DNA of 64,000 nt. It comes from Pseudescherichia vulneris NBRC 102420. GTDB taxonomy: Bacteria; Pseudomonadota; Gammaproteobacteria; Enterobacterales; Enterobacteriaceae. Each line of letters begins with the position of its first letter. The first letter of the stretch is position 1. The stretch spans positions 393,207 to 457,206 of the forward strand of contig NZ_BBMZ01000008.1 of assembly GCF_000759795.1 (NCBI RefSeq). The letters run 5' to 3'. Positions 40,265 through 51,995 of the stretch are shown here, piece after piece. A program made the position numbers and the translations under genes. Under the pieces are notes generated by a model that was not told the origin of the DNA, did not search any database, and worked only from the letters and a program-made list of their open reading frames with translations.

Positions 40265-42682
40265 ATGGCGATGAAAAAGTTGCTTATAGCGTCGCTGCTG
40301 TTTAGCAGCGCGACCGTATACGGTGCTGAAGGGTTCGTAGTGAAAGATATTCATTTCGAAGGCTTACAGCGTGTCGCCGTTGGTGCGGCCCTCCTCAGTA
40401 TGCCAGTGCGTCAGGGTGACACGGTGACTGATGAAGACATCAGTAATACTATCCGTGCGCTGTTTGCCACCGGCAACTTCGAGGACGTTCGCGTCCTGCG
40501 CGATGGTGATACGCTTCTCGTGCAGGTTAAAGAGCGTCCTACCATTGCCAGCATCACCTTCTCGGGCAACAAGTCCGTTAAAGATGACATGCTGAAGCAG
40601 AACCTCGAAGCCTCCGGCGTGCGCGTGGGTGAATCACTTGACCGCACCACTCTGGCCGATATCGAAAAAGGTCTGGAAGATTTCTACTACAGCGTCGGTA
40701 AGTACAGCGCCAGCGTGAAAGCGGTCGTTACGCCGCTGCCGCGTAACCGCGTCGACCTGAAGCTGGTCTTCCAGGAGGGCGTCTCCGCCAAAATCCAGCA
40801 GATCAACATCGTCGGTAACCATGCATTCAGTACCGAAGAGCTGATCTCAACGTTCCAGCTGCGCGATGAAGTGCCGTGGTGGAACGTGGTGGGCGATCGC
40901 AAATACCAGAAACAGAAGCTGGCAGGCGATTTGGAAACGTTACGCAGCTACTACCTCGATCGTGGCTACGCGCGTTTCAACATCGACTCCACTCAGGTCA
41001 GCCTGACGCCGGACAAAAAAGGCATCTACATTACCGTTAACGTTACCGAAGGCGATCAGTACAAGCTTTCCAGCGTTGAAGTCAGCGGTAACCTGGCTGG
41101 TCACTCCGCCGAAATCGAGAGCCTGACGAAAATTCAGCCGGGCGAACTCTATAACGGCACCAAAGTGACCAAGATGGAAGACGACATCAAAAAGCTTCTG
41201 GGTCGCTATGGCTATGCCTACCCGCGCGTACAGTCTCAGCCTGAGATCAACGACGCGGATAAGACCGTGAAGCTGCACGTCAACGTTGATGCGGGCAACC
41301 GCTACTACGTGCGTAAGATCCGCTTTGAGGGTAACGATACCTCCAAAGATGCCGTTCTGCGCCGTGAAATGCGTCAGATGGAAGGCGCATGGCTGGGCAG
41401 CGATCTGGTCGATCAGGGTAAAGAGCGTCTGAACCGTCTCGGCTACTTCGAAACGGTGGATACCGATACCCAACGCGTCTCAGGCAGCCCGGACCAGGTT
41501 GACGTGGTCTACAAGGTGAAAGAGCGTAACACCGGTAGCTTCAACTTCGGCGTCGGCTACGGCACCGAGAGCGGCGTGAGCTTCCAGGTCGGCGTCCAGC
41601 AGGATAACTGGCTGGGTACCGGTTACTCGGTAGGGATCAACGGGACCAAGAACGACTATCAGACCTACTCTGAGCTGTCCGTGACCAACCCGTACTTCAC
41701 CGTTGACGGCGTGAGCCTCGGCGGTCGTATCTTCTATAACGACTTCGAAGCGGATGATGCGGATCTCTCCTCGTACACCAACAAGAGCTACGGCCTTGAC
41801 GGTACGCTGGGCTTCCCGGTCAACGAGTACAACACCCTGCGCCTCGGCTTAGGTTACGTACACAACGACCTGTCCAACATGGAGCCGCAGGTGGCCATGT
41901 GGCGTTATCTCGACTCGGTGGGGCAGAGCGCCAACACCCAGGACAACGATAACGGCTACAGCGCTGACGACTTCACCTTTAACTACGGCTGGACCTACAA
42001 CCATCTTGACCGCGGCTACTTCCCGACGGACGGCTCGCGCGTCAACCTGAACGGTAAGGTCACCGTACCGGGCTCGGATAACGAGTTCTACAAGGTAACG
42101 CTGGACACCGCGACCTACGTCCCGCTGGATGACGATCACAAATGGGTGGTTCTGGGCCGTACCCGTTGGGGCTACGGTGATGGCTTAGGCGGCAAAGAGA
42201 TGCCGTTCTATGAGAACTTCTACGCCGGCGGCTCGAGCACCGTGCGTGGCTTCCAGTCCAACAACATCGGTCCGAAAGCGGTTTACTACGGTGGTAACAA
42301 CCAGGAGAACTGCCAGACTAACGTCGCAGGCACGCTCTGTAAGTCTGATGATGCTGTCGGCGGTAACGCCATGGGCGTCGCCAGCCTGGAAGTGATCACC
42401 CCGACGCCGTTCGTGAGCGAGAAGTATGCTAACTCGATCCGTACCTCGGTCTTCTGGGATGCGGGTACGGTGTGGGATACCAACTGGAACGACACGGCGG
42501 AAACACGTGCCGCTGGCGTGCCGGACTATAGCGATCCGAGCAATATCCGTATGTCTGCGGGTGTTGCACTACAATGGATGTCTCCGCTGGGGCCGTTGGT
42601 CTTCTCCTACGCCCAGCCGTTTAAGAAATACGAAGGAGACAAAGCAGAACAGTTCCAGTTTAACATTGGTAAAACCTGGTAA
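40265..42682 (+). CDS. bamA: Outer membrane protein assembly factor BamA
   Basis: BamA is the core of the BAM complex that inserts beta-barrel proteins into the outer membrane. Signal peptide of 20 residues (VYG/AEG), five POTRA domains (about 21-420), then a 16-strand barrel ending in the C-terminal signal FNIGKTW. The conserved VRGF of lid loop 6 is in [12 protein letters not shown], and the loop cysteine pair is kept ([12 protein letters not shown]). Length 805 against 810 in E. coli; differences lie in surface loops, including a shorter stretch before the cysteines. It follows rseP after 29 bases. Confidence 0.99.
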   Translation: MAMKKLLIASLLFSSATVYGAEGFVVKDIHFEGLQRVAVGAALLSMPVRQGDTVTDEDISNTIRALFATGNFEDVRVLRDGDTLLVQVKERPTIASITFSGNKSVKDDMLKQNLEASGVRVGESLDRTTLADIEKGLEDFYYSVGKYSASVKAVVTPLPRNRVDLKLVFQEGVSAKIQQINIVGNHAFSTEELISTFQLRDEVPWWNVVGDRKYQKQKLAGDLETLRSYYLDRGYARFNIDSTQVSLTPDKKGIYITVNVTEGDQYKLSSVEVSGNLAGHSAEIESLTKIQPGELYNGTKVTKMEDDIKKLLGRYGYAYPRVQSQPEINDADKTVKLHVNVDAGNRYYVRKIRFEGNDTSKDAVLRREMRQMEGAWLGSDLVDQGKERLNRLGYFETVDTDTQRVSGSPDQVDVVYKVKERNTGSFNFGVGYGTESGVSFQVGVQQDNWLGTGYSVGINGTKNDYQTYSELSVTNPYFTVDGVSLGGRIFYNDFEADDADLSSYTNKSYGLDGTLGFPVNEYNTLRLGLGYVHNDLSNMEPQVAMWRYLDSVGQSANTQDNDNGYSADDFTFNYGWTYNHLDRGYFPTDGSRVNLNGKVTVPGSDNEFYKVTLDTATYVPLDDDHKWVVLGRTRWGYGDGLGGKEMPFYENFYAGGSSTVRGFQSNNIGPKAVYYGGNNQENCQTNVAGTLCKSDDAVGGNAMGVASLEVITPTPFVSEKYANSIRTSVFWDAGTVWDTNWNDTAETRAAGVPDYSDPSNIRMSAGVALQWMSPLGPLVFSYAQPFKKYEGDKAEQFQFNIGKTW

Positions 42683-42797
42683 TTGCGCTGCGCAACGGAA
42701 TGCACAGGTAGTGTAGCGCTGGTGTAGGCGATCAAGAGGTCGCTTCGCCACGCAAAGAAGGTATCTACGGATACATTGGGATGGTAAGGAGTTTATT

Positions 42798-43292
42798 GTG
42801 AAAAAGTGGTTAGTAGCTGCGGGTCTCGGTTTAGCGATGGTTACCTCTGCTCAGGCAGCGGACAAAATTGCGATCGTTAACATGAACAGCCTGTTCCAGC
42901 AGGTCGCTCAGACTACCGGTGTGTCCAAAACGCTGGAAAACGAGTTCAAAGGCCGCGCCAGCGAACTGCAGAGCCAGGAAAACGATCTGCAGGGCAAAAT
43001 GCAGCGTCTGCAGCGTGACGGCTCAACGATGAAAGCGTCCGATCGTAGCAAGCTGGAAAAAGACCTCATGTCTCAGCGCCAGGCCTTCTCTCAGAAAGCC
43101 CAGGCATTTGAGCAGGATCGTGCGCGTCGTTCTAACGAAGAGCGTGGCAAACTGGTTAACCGTATCCAGTCTGCTGTGAAAAAAGTGGCAGCCGACCAGA
43201 GCATCGATCTGGTTGTTGACGCAAATACCGTTGCTTACAACAGCAGTGACGTAAAAGACATCACCGCTGATGTGCTGAAACAGGTTAAATAA
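42798..43292 (+). CDS. skp: Periplasmic chaperone Skp
   Basis: Skp is a trimeric jellyfish-shaped chaperone that carries unfolded outer-membrane proteins to BAM. The 164-residue precursor starts at GTG (42798) with AAGGAG 6 bases upstream; the signal peptide ends at AQA/ADK (residue 20). The N-terminal strand [15 protein letters not shown] and C-terminal [12 protein letters not shown] frame the trimer core, and residues about 45-125 are long charged helices forming the tentacles. Three residues longer than E. coli. The 115 bases behind bamA show no clear terminator, so it is probably co-transcribed. Confidence 0.98.
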   Translation: MKKWLVAAGLGLAMVTSAQAADKIAIVNMNSLFQQVAQTTGVSKTLENEFKGRASELQSQENDLQGKMQRLQRDGSTMKASDRSKLEKDLMSQRQAFSQKAQAFEQDRARRSNEERGKLVNRIQSAVKKVAADQSIDLVVDANTVAYNSSDVKDITADVLKQVK

Positions 43293-43295
43293 GTA

Positions 43296-44324
43296 ATGTC
43301 TACTATTCGACTGTCTGATTTAGCTCAACAGTTGGATGCAGAGTTACACGGTGATGGCGATATCGCCATCACCGGCGTTGCGTCCATGCAGTCCGCTAAA
43401 GCAGGTCAAATCACCTTCATGGTAAATCCAAAATACCGTGAACATCTGGCTGCTTGCCAGGCCTCTGCTGTCGTGATGACGCAGGACGACCTTCCCTTTG
43501 CCCACGGCCCCGCGCTGGTAGTGAAGAACCCCTACCTGACGTATGCCCGGATGGCACAAATTCTTGATACCACGCCGCAGCCGGCACAGGACATCGCCCC
43601 GAGTGCGGTGATCGATCCTACGGCGAAGCTGGGTAACAACGTCTCTATTGGCGCAAACGCCATTATCGAATCAGACGTCGAGCTGGGCGATAACGTAGTG
43701 ATTGGCGCAGGCTGCTTCGTGGGTAAAAAGACAAAAATCGGTGCAGGCTCGCGTTTGTGGGCCAACGTGACCATTTACCACGAGATTGAAATCGGTGAAA
43801 ATTGCCTCATTCAGTCCAGCACCGTGATCGGTGCGGATGGCTTTGGCTATGCCAACGATCGCGGCAACTGGGTGAAGATCCCCCAGCTTGGTCGGGTGAT
43901 CGTCGGCGATCGTGTTGAGATCGGCGCCTGTACCACCATTGATCGTGGTGCGCTTGACGACACCATTATTGGCAACGGCGTTATCATTGATAACCAGTGT
44001 CAGATTGCACATAACGTCGTGATTGGCGACAATACCGCAGTTGCTGGCGGCGTCATCATGGCGGGCAGTTTAAAAATTGGCCGCTACTGCATGATTGGCG
44101 GTGCGAGCGTGATCAACGGTCACATGGAAATCTGCGATAAGGTCACCGTAACGGGCATGGGTATGGTGATGCGTCCCATTACTGAACCGGGCGTCTACTC
44201 ATCAGGTATCCCGCTGCAACCCAATAAAACCTGGCGAAAAACAGCAGCGCTGGTGATGAATATTGATGACATGAGCAAGCGACTCAAGGCTCTTGAGCGC
44301 AAGGTCGTGCAGCAAGACGAATAA
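43296..44324 (+). CDS. lpxD: UDP-3-O-(3-hydroxymyristoyl)glucosamine N-acyltransferase
   Basis: LpxD adds the second 3-hydroxymyristoyl chain (amide-linked) in lipid A synthesis, using acyl-ACP. The 342-residue protein has an N-terminal uridine-binding domain (1-100), a left-handed beta helix with many hexapeptide repeats (about 101-290; [20 protein letters not shown] type), catalytic H239 in [11 protein letters not shown], and a C-terminal helix (about 315-342). Only 3 bases separate it from skp, so translation is likely coupled. Confidence 0.99.
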   Translation: MSTIRLSDLAQQLDAELHGDGDIAITGVASMQSAKAGQITFMVNPKYREHLAACQASAVVMTQDDLPFAHGPALVVKNPYLTYARMAQILDTTPQPAQDIAPSAVIDPTAKLGNNVSIGANAIIESDVELGDNVVIGAGCFVGKKTKIGAGSRLWANVTIYHEIEIGENCLIQSSTVIGADGFGYANDRGNWVKIPQLGRVIVGDRVEIGACTTIDRGALDDTIIGNGVIIDNQCQIAHNVVIGDNTAVAGGVIMAGSLKIGRYCMIGGASVINGHMEICDKVTVTGMGMVMRPITEPGVYSSGIPLQPNKTWRKTAALVMNIDDMSKRLKALERKVVQQDE

Positions 44325-44423
44325 TTCACCCGTTTTACGCCCAAACTTCTCGGCCTGACGGCATTAGATTGCCGCGGGCCGTGTTATTATTGCCATTCAG
44401 TATTTTTTGACAGGAAGAGTATT

Positions 44424-44879
44424 TTGACTACTGACACTCATACTCTGCACATTGAAGAGATTTTAGAACTTCTGCCGCACCGCTACCCGTTTTTACTGGT
44501 TGACCGCGTGCTGGATTTCGAAGAAGGTCGTTTTCTGCGCGCAGTAAAAAATGTTTCGGTTAATGAACCCTTTTTCCAGGGCCACTTCCCTGGTAAACCG
44601 ATTTTTCCGGGCGTTTTGATTCTGGAAGCCATGGCGCAGGCCACCGGCATTCTGGCGTTTAAAAGCGTAGGAAAACTGGAACCTGGCGAGCTGTACTACT
44701 TTGCCGGTATCGATGAAGCCCGCTTCAAACGTCCGGTAGTGCCAGGGGATCAGATGATCATGGAAGTCACGTTTGAGAAAACGCGCCGTGGTCTGACCCG
44801 CTTTAAAGGCGTGGCAACGGTCGACGGTAAAGTTGTTTGTGAAGCTACTATGATGTGTGCACGTAGCCGGGAGGCCTGA
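44424..44879 (+). CDS. fabZ: 3-hydroxyacyl-[ACP] dehydratase FabZ
   Basis: FabZ dehydrates 3-hydroxyacyl-ACP in fatty acid elongation. It competes with LpxA and LpxD for 3-hydroxymyristoyl-ACP, so its presence in this cluster reflects the balance between phospholipid and lipid A. The 151-residue hotdog-fold protein begins at TTG (44424), as in E. coli, behind CAGGAAGAG. Catalytic H54 is in [12 protein letters not shown] and E68 in LILEAMAQ. The 99-base gap after lpxD could contain a minor promoter but I see no convincing one. Confidence 0.99.
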   Translation: MTTDTHTLHIEEILELLPHRYPFLLVDRVLDFEEGRFLRAVKNVSVNEPFFQGHFPGKPIFPGVLILEAMAQATGILAFKSVGKLEPGELYYFAGIDEARFKRPVVPGDQMIMEVTFEKTRRGLTRFKGVATVDGKVVCEATMMCARSREA

Positions 44880-44882
44880 TAC

Positions 44883-45671
44883 GTGATTGATAAAACTGCC
44901 TTTGTTCATCCTACCGCCATCGTGGAAGAGGGTGCCGTTATCGGCGCTAACGCCCACATTGGCCCGTTCTGTATTGTTGGACCCCATGTTGAAATTGGTG
45001 AGGGTACCGTACTGAAGTCTCACGTTGTCGTAAACGGCCACACCAAAATTGGTCGCGACAACGAGATCTATCAGTTCGCCTCCATCGGTGAAGTGAACCA
45101 GGATCTTAAATATGCTGGCGAACCAACCCGGGTGGAAATTGGCGATCGTAACCGCATTCGCGAAAGCGTAACCATTCACCGTGGTACCGAACAGGGCGGT
45201 GGTTTGACGAAGGTGGGCAGCGGTAACCTGCTGATGATCAACGCACACGTTGCGCATGATTGTACGGTAGGGAACAACTGTATCCTCGCTAACAACGCAA
45301 CGCTAGCGGGCCACGTTTCGGTCGACGATCATGCCATCATCGGTGGCATGACGGCGGTACACCAGTTCTGCATCATCGGCGCGCACGTAATGGTGGGCGG
45401 CTGCTCTGGCGTTGCCCAGGACGTGCCACCGTACGTGATTGCCCAGGGTAACCACGCCACGCCGTTCGGGGTTAACATCGAAGGGCTGAAACGTCGCGGC
45501 TTCAGCCGTGAAGCGTTGATCGCCATTCGCAACGCCTACAAGCTACTCTACCGCAGCGGTAAGACGCTGGAAGAGGTGAAGCCTGAGATCGCCGAGCTGG
45601 CGGAAGCGCACCCGGAAGTCCGCGCGTTCAGCGAGTTCTTTGCGCGCTCGACGCGGGGCCTGATCCGTTAA
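44883..45671 (+). CDS. lpxA: UDP-N-acetylglucosamine O-acyltransferase
   Basis: LpxA carries out the first step of lipid A synthesis, transferring 3-hydroxymyristate to the 3-OH of UDP-GlcNAc. The 262-residue trimeric beta-helix enzyme starts at GTG (44883), 3 bases behind fabZ. Hexapeptide repeats fill residues about 1-185; catalytic H125 lies in [12 protein letters not shown] (H122 and H125 visible), and the chain-length ruler region around G173 is in [14 protein letters not shown]-terminal helices follow. Its stop overlaps the lpxB start by one base. Confidence 0.99.
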   Translation: MIDKTAFVHPTAIVEEGAVIGANAHIGPFCIVGPHVEIGEGTVLKSHVVVNGHTKIGRDNEIYQFASIGEVNQDLKYAGEPTRVEIGDRNRIRESVTIHRGTEQGGGLTKVGSGNLLMINAHVAHDCTVGNNCILANNATLAGHVSVDDHAIIGGMTAVHQFCIIGAHVMVGGCSGVAQDVPPYVIAQGNHATPFGVNIEGLKRRGFSREALIAIRNAYKLLYRSGKTLEEVKPEIAELAEAHPEVRAFSEFFARSTRGLIR

Positions 45672-46819
45672 TGGTTGACGATCGTCCGCTTACGATTGCC
45701 CTGGTCGCCGGAGAAACCTCCGGCGATATTCTTGGTGCCGGGCTTATTCGTGCGCTCAAGCAGCGCGTGCCTAACGCCCGCTTCGTTGGCGTGGCTGGCC
45801 CGCTGATGCAGGCCGAAGGCTGCGAAGCCTGGTATGAGATGGAAGAGCTGGCGGTAATGGGCATCGTTGAGGTGCTGGGCCGTCTGCGTCGCCTTTTGCA
45901 TATCCGTGCCGATCTGACGCGCCGCTTTACCGCGCTTAAGCCGGACGTGTTTGTCGGCATCGATGCTCCGGACTTCAACATTACCCTTGAGGGCAACCTC
46001 AAACAGCAGGGTATTAAAACGATTCACTACGTCAGCCCCTCCGTCTGGGCCTGGCGACAGAAACGCGTTTTCAAAATAGGCAGATCCACCGATCTGGTGC
46101 TGGCTTTCCTGCCTTTCGAAAAAGCGTTTTATGACCGCTTTAACGTGCCGTGCCGCTTTATCGGCCATACCATGGCGGACGCCATGCCGCTGGATCCCGA
46201 TAAAAACGCCGCTCGCGACGCGCTTGGGCTCTCCCATGACGCCCATTGCCTGGCTCTGCTGCCAGGCAGCCGCGGCGCGGAAGTCGAGATGCTCAGCGCT
46301 GACTTCCTGCGCACCGCGCAGATCCTGCGCCAGCACTATCCCGATTTAGAGGTGGTGGTGCCGCTGGTCAATGCCAAACGCCGGGAGCAGTTCGAGCGCA
46401 TTAAAGCCGAGGTCGCACCGGATCTGGTGGTTCACCTGCTGGACGGCAAAGGCCGCGAGGCGATGGTGGCCAGCGACGCCGCGCTGCTGGCCTCTGGCAC
46501 CGCCGCGCTGGAGTGCATGCTGGCAAAATGCCCGATGGTGGTCGGCTATCGCATGAAGCCGTTTACCTTCTGGCTGGCAAAACGACTGGTGAAAACCGAC
46601 TACGTTTCGCTGCCTAACCTGCTGGCCGGGCGCGAACTGGTGAAAGAGCTGTTGCAGGACGAGTGTCAGCCGCAGCTGCTGGCGGATGCGCTGCTGCCGC
46701 TGCTGGCCCGGGGCAACACCAGCCACGCCATGCATGACACCTTCCGTGAACTGCATCAGCAGATCCGCTGCAATGCAGATGAACAGGCGGCGGATGCTGT
46801 GCTGGAGCTAGCAAAATGA
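45671..46819 (+). CDS. lpxB: Lipid-A-disaccharide synthase
   Basis: LpxB condenses lipid X with UDP-diacylglucosamine to make the beta-1,6 disaccharide of lipid A at the inner membrane surface. The 382-residue GT-B glycosyltransferase (family 19) shows [14 protein letters not shown] near the N-terminus, GIDAPDFN, the highly conserved [13 protein letters not shown] (about 117-130), [11 protein letters not shown], and the C-terminal nucleotide site [20 protein letters not shown]. Overlaps with lpxA (1 base) and rnhB (4 bases) indicate tight translational coupling. Confidence 0.98.
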   Translation: MVDDRPLTIALVAGETSGDILGAGLIRALKQRVPNARFVGVAGPLMQAEGCEAWYEMEELAVMGIVEVLGRLRRLLHIRADLTRRFTALKPDVFVGIDAPDFNITLEGNLKQQGIKTIHYVSPSVWAWRQKRVFKIGRSTDLVLAFLPFEKAFYDRFNVPCRFIGHTMADAMPLDPDKNAARDALGLSHDAHCLALLPGSRGAEVEMLSADFLRTAQILRQHYPDLEVVVPLVNAKRREQFERIKAEVAPDLVVHLLDGKGREAMVASDAALLASGTAALECMLAKCPMVVGYRMKPFTFWLAKRLVKTDYVSLPNLLAGRELVKELLQDECQPQLLADALLPLLARGNTSHAMHDTFRELHQQIRCNADEQAADAVLELAK

Positions 46820-47412
46820 ATGAATTTATCTATCCGCACCACCACTTAGTGGCGGGTGTGGATGAGGTGGGCCGTGGCCCACTCGTCGGCGCAGTCGTTA
46901 CGGCGGCGGTGATCCTTGACCCCGCCAGGCCCATTATCGGCCTGAACGACTCCAAAAAACTGAGCGAAAAACGCCGCCTGGCGCTGTTTGCTGAGATTCA
47001 GGAAAAAGCGCTATGCTGGAGTCTGGGCCGCGCCGAACCGCATGAAATTGACGAGCTGAACATTCTGCATGCGACTATGCTGGCGATGCAGCGCGCCGTG
47101 GCCGGGCTATCCGTTGTTCCCGAATACGTGCTGATCGACGGCAACCGCTGTCCGGCCCTGCCTGTGCCGTCAATGGCGGTGGTAAAAGGCGATAGCCGGG
47201 TGGCGGAAATTAGCGCGGCCTCCATTATTGCCAAAGTCACGCGCGATGCCGAGATGGCTGCGCTTGACCTGACGTTCCCTCAATATGGCTTTGCGCAGCA
47301 TAAAGGGTATCCGACCGCTTTCCATCTGGAGAGACTGGCGGAGCACGGCGCGACAGAGCATCACCGGCGTAGCTTTGCGCCAGTAAAACGCGCGCTGGGG
47401 CTGGTCTCCTGA
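46816..47412 (+). CDS. rnhB: Ribonuclease HII
   Basis: RNase HII cuts at single ribonucleotides in DNA, starting ribonucleotide excision repair, and degrades RNA-DNA hybrids. The 198-residue protein carries the conserved acidic residues D16 and E17 in [13 protein letters not shown] and D108 in VLIDGN. Its ATG overlaps the lpxB stop (ATGA). Placed before dnaE, it corrects the ribonucleotides that the replicase incorporates; the order lpxB-rnhB-dnaE is the same as in E. coli. Confidence 0.98.
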   Translation: MNEFIYPHHHLVAGVDEVGRGPLVGAVVTAAVILDPARPIIGLNDSKKLSEKRRLALFAEIQEKALCWSLGRAEPHEIDELNILHATMLAMQRAVAGLSVVPEYVLIDGNRCPALPVPSMAVVKGDSRVAEISAASIIAKVTRDAEMAALDLTFPQYGFAQHKGYPTAFHLERLAEHGATEHHRRSFAPVKRALGLVS

Positions 47413-47444
47413 TTGCTGCACCAAAATAAGTAGAATGGATTAAG

Positions 47445-50400
47445 ATGGCTGAACCACGTTATGTCCACCTGCGGGTGCACAGCGACTACTCCATGATCGA
47501 TGGGCTGGCTAAGACCGGGCCGCTGGTAAAAAAGGCGGCCGCGTTGGGTCAGCCTGCGCTGGCGATCACCGATTTTACCAACCTCTGCGGTCTGGTTAAG
47601 TTCTACGGAACGGGCCACGGGGCAGGGATTAAGCCAATCGTTGGGGCGGATTTTCACGTCCAGAGCGATATCATGGGCGACGAGTTTACCCAAATTACGG
47701 TGCTCGCGGCCAACAACACCGGCTACCAGAACCTGACGCTGCTTATCTCACGCGCCTACCAGCGTGGCTACGGCGCGCTGGGGCCGTGGATCGACCGGGA
47801 TTGGCTGGCAGAGCTGGGCGAAGGGCTGATCCTGCTCTCCGGCGGACGCATGGGCGACGTGGGCAAAAGCCTGCTGCGCGGCAACGCGGCGCTGGTGGAT
47901 CAGTGCGTAAGCTTCTATGAAACCCACTTCCCGGATCGCTTCTATCTGGAGCTGATCCGTACCGGTCGTCCTGACGAAGAGAGCTACCTGCACGCCGCGG
48001 TTGAGCTGGCCCAGGAGCGTGGTCTGCCGGTCGTGGCGACCAACGACGTCCGTTTTATCGACAGCGGTGATTTTGACGCCCACGAAATTCGCGTGGCTAT
48101 TCACGACGGCTTTACCCTCGACGATCCCAAGCGCCCGCGCCTCTATTCACCGCAGCAGTATATGCGCAGCGAAGAGGAGATGTGTGAGCTCTTCTCCGAC
48201 ATCCCGGAAGCGCTGGAGAACAGCGTTGAGATTGCCAAACGCTGCAACGTCACCGTGCGTCTCGGCGAATACTTCCTGCCGCAGTTCCCCACCGGCGACA
48301 TGACCACGGAAGATTTCCTGGTCCTGAAGTCGAAAGAGGGGCTGGAGGAGCGTCTGGAGTTCCTCTTCCCGGACCCGGCGGAGCGCGCCGAGAAGCGCCC
48401 AGCGTACGACGAACGCCTCGACGTTGAGCTGAAAGTGATCAACCAGATGGGCTTCCCGGGCTACTTCCTGATCGTGATGGAGTTTATCCAGTGGTCGAAG
48501 GATAACGGCGTCCCGGTAGGGCCTGGGCGTGGTTCTGGCGCGGGATCGCTGGTGGCTTATGCGCTGAAGATCACCGACCTCGATCCGCTGGAGTTTGACC
48601 TGCTGTTCGAACGCTTCCTGAACCCGGAGCGTGTCTCAATGCCTGACTTCGACGTTGACTTCTGCATGGAGAAACGTGACCAGGTGATCGACCACGTGGC
48701 AGAGATGTACGGTCGCGAGGCGGTGTCGCAGATTATCACCTTCGGTACGATGGCGGCGAAAGCGGTGATCCGCGACGTGGGCCGCGTGCTGGGCCACCCC
48801 TACGGCTTTGTGGATCGCATCTCCAAGCTGGTGCCGCCGGATCCGGGCATGACCCTGGCGAAAGCCTTTGAGGCCGAGCCGCAGCTGCCGGAGATCTACG
48901 AGGCTGATGAAGAGGTCAGAGCCCTCATCGACATGGCGCGCAAGCTGGAAGGGGTGACGCGTAACGCCGGTAAGCACGCCGGTGGCGTGGTGATCGCGCC
49001 AACCAAAATTACCGATTTTGCGCCGCTCTACTGCGACGAAGCCGGGCAGCATCCGGTTACCCAGTTTGATAAGAACGACGTGGAGTACGCGGGACTGGTG
49101 AAGTTCGACTTCCTCGGCCTGCGTACGCTGACGATCATCGACTGGGCGCTGAAGATGATCAACCCGCGCCGGGCGAAGCAGGGGCTGGAGCCGATTGATA
49201 TCGCCGCGATCCCTCTCGACGACAAGAAAAGTTTTGATATGCTGCAGCGCTCGGAAACCACCGCGGTCTTCCAGCTTGAATCCCGCGGCATGAAGGATCT
49301 GATTAAACGTCTGCAGCCTGACTGCTTCGAAGATATGATCGCCCTGGTGGCCCTGTTCCGTCCTGGTCCGTTGCAGTCCGGGATGGTAGATAACTTTATC
49401 GACCGTAAGCATGGCCGGGAAGCGATCTCCTATCCTGACGTGCAGTGGCAGCACGAGTGCCTGAAGCCGGTGCTGGAGCCGACCTACGGCATCATCCTCT
49501 ATCAGGAGCAGGTGATGCAGATTGCCCAGGAGCTCTCCGGCTATACGCTGGGCGGCGCGGACATGCTGCGTCGTGCGATGGGTAAGAAGAAGCCGGAAGA
49601 GATGGCCAAGCAGCGCTCGGTCTTTGAAGACGGGGCGAGAAAGAACGGCATTGACGGTGAGCTGGCGATTAAAATCTTTGACCTGGTAGAGAAATTCGCC
49701 GGTTACGGATTTAACAAATCGCACTCCGCTGCCTATGCTTTGGTGTCGTATCAGACGCTGTGGCTGAAGGCCCACTATCCCGCTGAATTTATGGCGGCGG
49801 TAATGACGGCGGATATGGACAACACCGAGAAGGTGGTGGGGCTGGTGGATGAGTGCTGGCGGATGGGGTTAAAGATCCTGCCGCCGGATATCAACTCCGG
49901 GCTGTACCATTTTCACGTTAACGACGACGGCGAGATTGTCTACGGGATCGGCGCCATCAAGGGCGTGGGTGAAGGCCCGATTGAAGCCATTCTGGAGGCG
50001 CGAAATAAAGACGGCTACTTCCGTGAGCTGTTCGACCTTTGCGCCCGCACCGACACCAAGAAGCTTAACCGTCGGGTTCTGGAGAAGCTGATTATGTCCG
50101 GGGCGTTTGACCGCCTCGGGCCGCACCGCGCCGCGCTGATGAACTCGCTGAACGATGCGCTGAAAGCCGCCGATCAGCATGCTAAGGCAGAGGCAATCGG
50201 CCAGGCGGATATGTTTGGCGTGCTGGCGGAGGAGCCAGCGCAGATCGAGCAGTCCTACGCCAACTGCCAGCGCTGGCCGGAGCAGGTGGTGCTGGATGGG
50301 GAGCGTGAAACGTTGGGGCTCTACCTGACGGGTCACCCGATTACCCAGTATTTAAAAGAGATTGAGCGCTATGTCGGCGGGCTTCGGCTCAAAGACATGC

Positions 50401-50927
50401 ACCCGACAGAGCGTGGTAAGATCACCACCGCTGCGGGGCTCGTCATTGCGGCGCGGGTTATGGTCACCAAGCGCGGCAATCGTATCGGCATCTGTACGCT
50501 GGATGACCGTTCCGGCCGTCTGGAGGTGATGTTATTCACCGACGCGCTGGATAAATACCAGCAATTGCTGGAAAAAGACCGCATACTCATCGTCAGCGGA
50601 CAGGTCAGCTTTGATGACTTCAGTGGGGGGCTTAAAATGACCGCCCGCGAAGTGATGGACATTGACGAAGCCCGGGAAAAATATGCTCGCGGGCTTGCTA
50701 TCTCGCTGACGGACAGGCAAATTGATGACCAGCTTTTAAACCGACTCCGTCAGTCTCTGGAACCCCACCGTTCGGGAACAATTCCAGTGCATCTCTACTA
50801 CCAGAGAGCGGATGCGCGCGCCCGGTTGCGCTTTGGTGCAACATGGCGTGTCTCTCCGAGCGATCGTTTACTTAACGATCTACGTGGCCTGGTTGGCCCG
50901 GAGCAGGTGGAACTAGAGTTTGACTAA
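47445..50927 (+). CDS. dnaE: DNA polymerase III alpha subunit
   Basis: DnaE is the replicative polymerase subunit. The 1160-residue protein has an N-terminal PHP domain ([13 protein letters not shown]; in enterics a structural, not active, module), the palm with catalytic D401 and D403 in PDFDVDF and a third aspartate in [11 protein letters not shown] (about 555), fingers, the beta-binding region, an OB domain (about 980-1070, [17 protein letters not shown]) and the C-terminal tau-binding part. E. coli length is also 1160. It follows rnhB after 32 bases and precedes accA by 12. Confidence 0.99.
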   Translation: MAEPRYVHLRVHSDYSMIDGLAKTGPLVKKAAALGQPALAITDFTNLCGLVKFYGTGHGAGIKPIVGADFHVQSDIMGDEFTQITVLAANNTGYQNLTLLISRAYQRGYGALGPWIDRDWLAELGEGLILLSGGRMGDVGKSLLRGNAALVDQCVSFYETHFPDRFYLELIRTGRPDEESYLHAAVELAQERGLPVVATNDVRFIDSGDFDAHEIRVAIHDGFTLDDPKRPRLYSPQQYMRSEEEMCELFSDIPEALENSVEIAKRCNVTVRLGEYFLPQFPTGDMTTEDFLVLKSKEGLEERLEFLFPDPAERAEKRPAYDERLDVELKVINQMGFPGYFLIVMEFIQWSKDNGVPVGPGRGSGAGSLVAYALKITDLDPLEFDLLFERFLNPERVSMPDFDVDFCMEKRDQVIDHVAEMYGREAVSQIITFGTMAAKAVIRDVGRVLGHPYGFVDRISKLVPPDPGMTLAKAFEAEPQLPEIYEADEEVRALIDMARKLEGVTRNAGKHAGGVVIAPTKITDFAPLYCDEAGQHPVTQFDKNDVEYAGLVKFDFLGLRTLTIIDWALKMINPRRAKQGLEPIDIAAIPLDDKKSFDMLQRSETTAVFQLESRGMKDLIKRLQPDCFEDMIALVALFRPGPLQSGMVDNFIDRKHGREAISYPDVQWQHECLKPVLEPTYGIILYQEQVMQIAQELSGYTLGGADMLRRAMGKKKPEEMAKQRSVFEDGARKNGIDGELAIKIFDLVEKFAGYGFNKSHSAAYALVSYQTLWLKAHYPAEFMAAVMTADMDNTEKVVGLVDECWRMGLKILPPDINSGLYHFHVNDDGEIVYGIGAIKGVGEGPIEAILEARNKDGYFRELFDLCARTDTKKLNRRVLEKLIMSGAFDRLGPHRAALMNSLNDALKAADQHAKAEAIGQADMFGVLAEEPAQIEQSYANCQRWPEQVVLDGERETLGLYLTGHPITQYLKEIERYVGGLRLKDMHPTERGKITTAAGLVIAARVMVTKRGNRIGICTLDDRSGRLEVMLFTDALDKYQQLLEKDRILIVSGQVSFDDFSGGLKMTAREVMDIDEAREKYARGLAISLTDRQIDDQLLNRLRQSLEPHRSGTIPVHLYYQRADARARLRFGATWRVSPSDRLLNDLRGLVGPEQVELEFD

Positions 50928-50939
50928 TACAGGAATACT

Positions 50940-51899
50940 ATGAGTCTGAATTTCCTTGATTTCGAACAGCCGATCGCCGAGCTGGAAGCGAAAATCGATT
51001 CCCTGACGGCAGTGAGCCGCCAGGATGAAAAACTGGATATTAACATCGACGAAGAGGTGCATCGTCTGCGCGAAAAAAGCGTAGAGCTGACGCGTAAAAT
51101 CTTTGCCGATCTCGGCGCATGGCAGGTCGCGCAACTGGCGCGCCATCCACAGCGTCCGTACACCCTGGATTATGTCCGCCTGGCGTTTGATGAGTTCGAC
51201 GAGCTGGCCGGGGACCGCGCCTACGCTGACGATAAAGCCATTGTGGGCGGTATCGCGCGTCTGGACGGGCGTCCGGTGATGATCATTGGTCATCAGAAAG
51301 GGCGTGAAACCAAAGAAAAAATCCGCCGTAACTTCGGTATGCCAGCACCGGAAGGCTACCGCAAAGCGCTGCGCCTGATGGAGATGGCCGAGCGTTTCAA
51401 CATGCCGATCATTACCTTCATCGACACCCCGGGTGCTTACCCAGGCGTGGGTGCGGAAGAGCGCGGCCAGTCTGAAGCCATTGCCCGCAACCTGCGTGAG
51501 ATGTCGCGTCTGAACGTGCCGGTGATCTGCACCGTCATCGGTGAAGGCGGCTCCGGCGGCGCGCTGGCTATCGGCGTGGGCGATAAAGTTAACATGCTGC
51601 AGTACAGCACCTACTCGGTGATCTCCCCGGAAGGCTGTGCGTCTATTCTGTGGAAGAGCGCCGATAAAGCGCCGCTGGCAGCAGAAGCGATGGGTATTAT
51701 CGCTCCGCGTCTGAAAGAGCTGAAGCTGATCGACTCCATTATTCCAGAGCCGCTGGGTGGCGCGCACCGCAACCCGGAAGCGATTGCCGCGTCGCTGAAG
51801 GCGCAGCTGCTGGAAGATCTGGCCGATCTGGACGTGCTGAGCAAAGATGAGCTGCGTGACCGTCGTTACCAGCGCCTGATGAGCTACGGCTACGCCTGA
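50940..51899 (+). CDS. accA: Acetyl-CoA carboxylase, carboxyltransferase alpha subunit
   Basis: AccA, with AccD, transfers the carboxyl group from biotin to acetyl-CoA, giving malonyl-CoA for fatty acid synthesis. The 319-residue protein is of the crotonase-like fold: [35 protein letters not shown] and [17 protein letters not shown] form the CoA and carboxybiotin pocket with the two oxyanion backbone loops. It is the last gene of the run from ispU; a REP element follows. Co-location with fabZ and the lpx genes groups the use and supply of fatty acids. Confidence 0.99.
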   Translation: MSLNFLDFEQPIAELEAKIDSLTAVSRQDEKLDINIDEEVHRLREKSVELTRKIFADLGAWQVAQLARHPQRPYTLDYVRLAFDEFDELAGDRAYADDKAIVGGIARLDGRPVMIIGHQKGRETKEKIRRNFGMPAPEGYRKALRLMEMAERFNMPIITFIDTPGAYPGVGAEERGQSEAIARNLREMSRLNVPVICTVIGEGGSGGALAIGVGDKVNMLQYSTYSVISPEGCASILWKSADKAPLAAEAMGIIAPRLKELKLIDSIIPEPLGGAHRNPEAIAASLKAQLLEDLADLDVLSKDELRDRRYQRLMSYGYA

Positions 51900-51911
51900 T
51901 CTCTTTAGAAC

Positions 51912-51942
51912 GCCGGGCGGCGCTCACGCGTGCCCGGCCTAC
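51912..51942. repeat. REP-like palindrome between accA and ldcC
   Basis: GCCGGGCGGCGCTCACGCGT then GCCCGGCCTAC. It starts 13 bases after accA and may define its 3' end. Confidence 0.85.
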
Positions 51943-51995
51943 AAAACCCGCTCGCCTCAACTATGCTTACCTGTGAATTCGCACGGAGGTAAGCA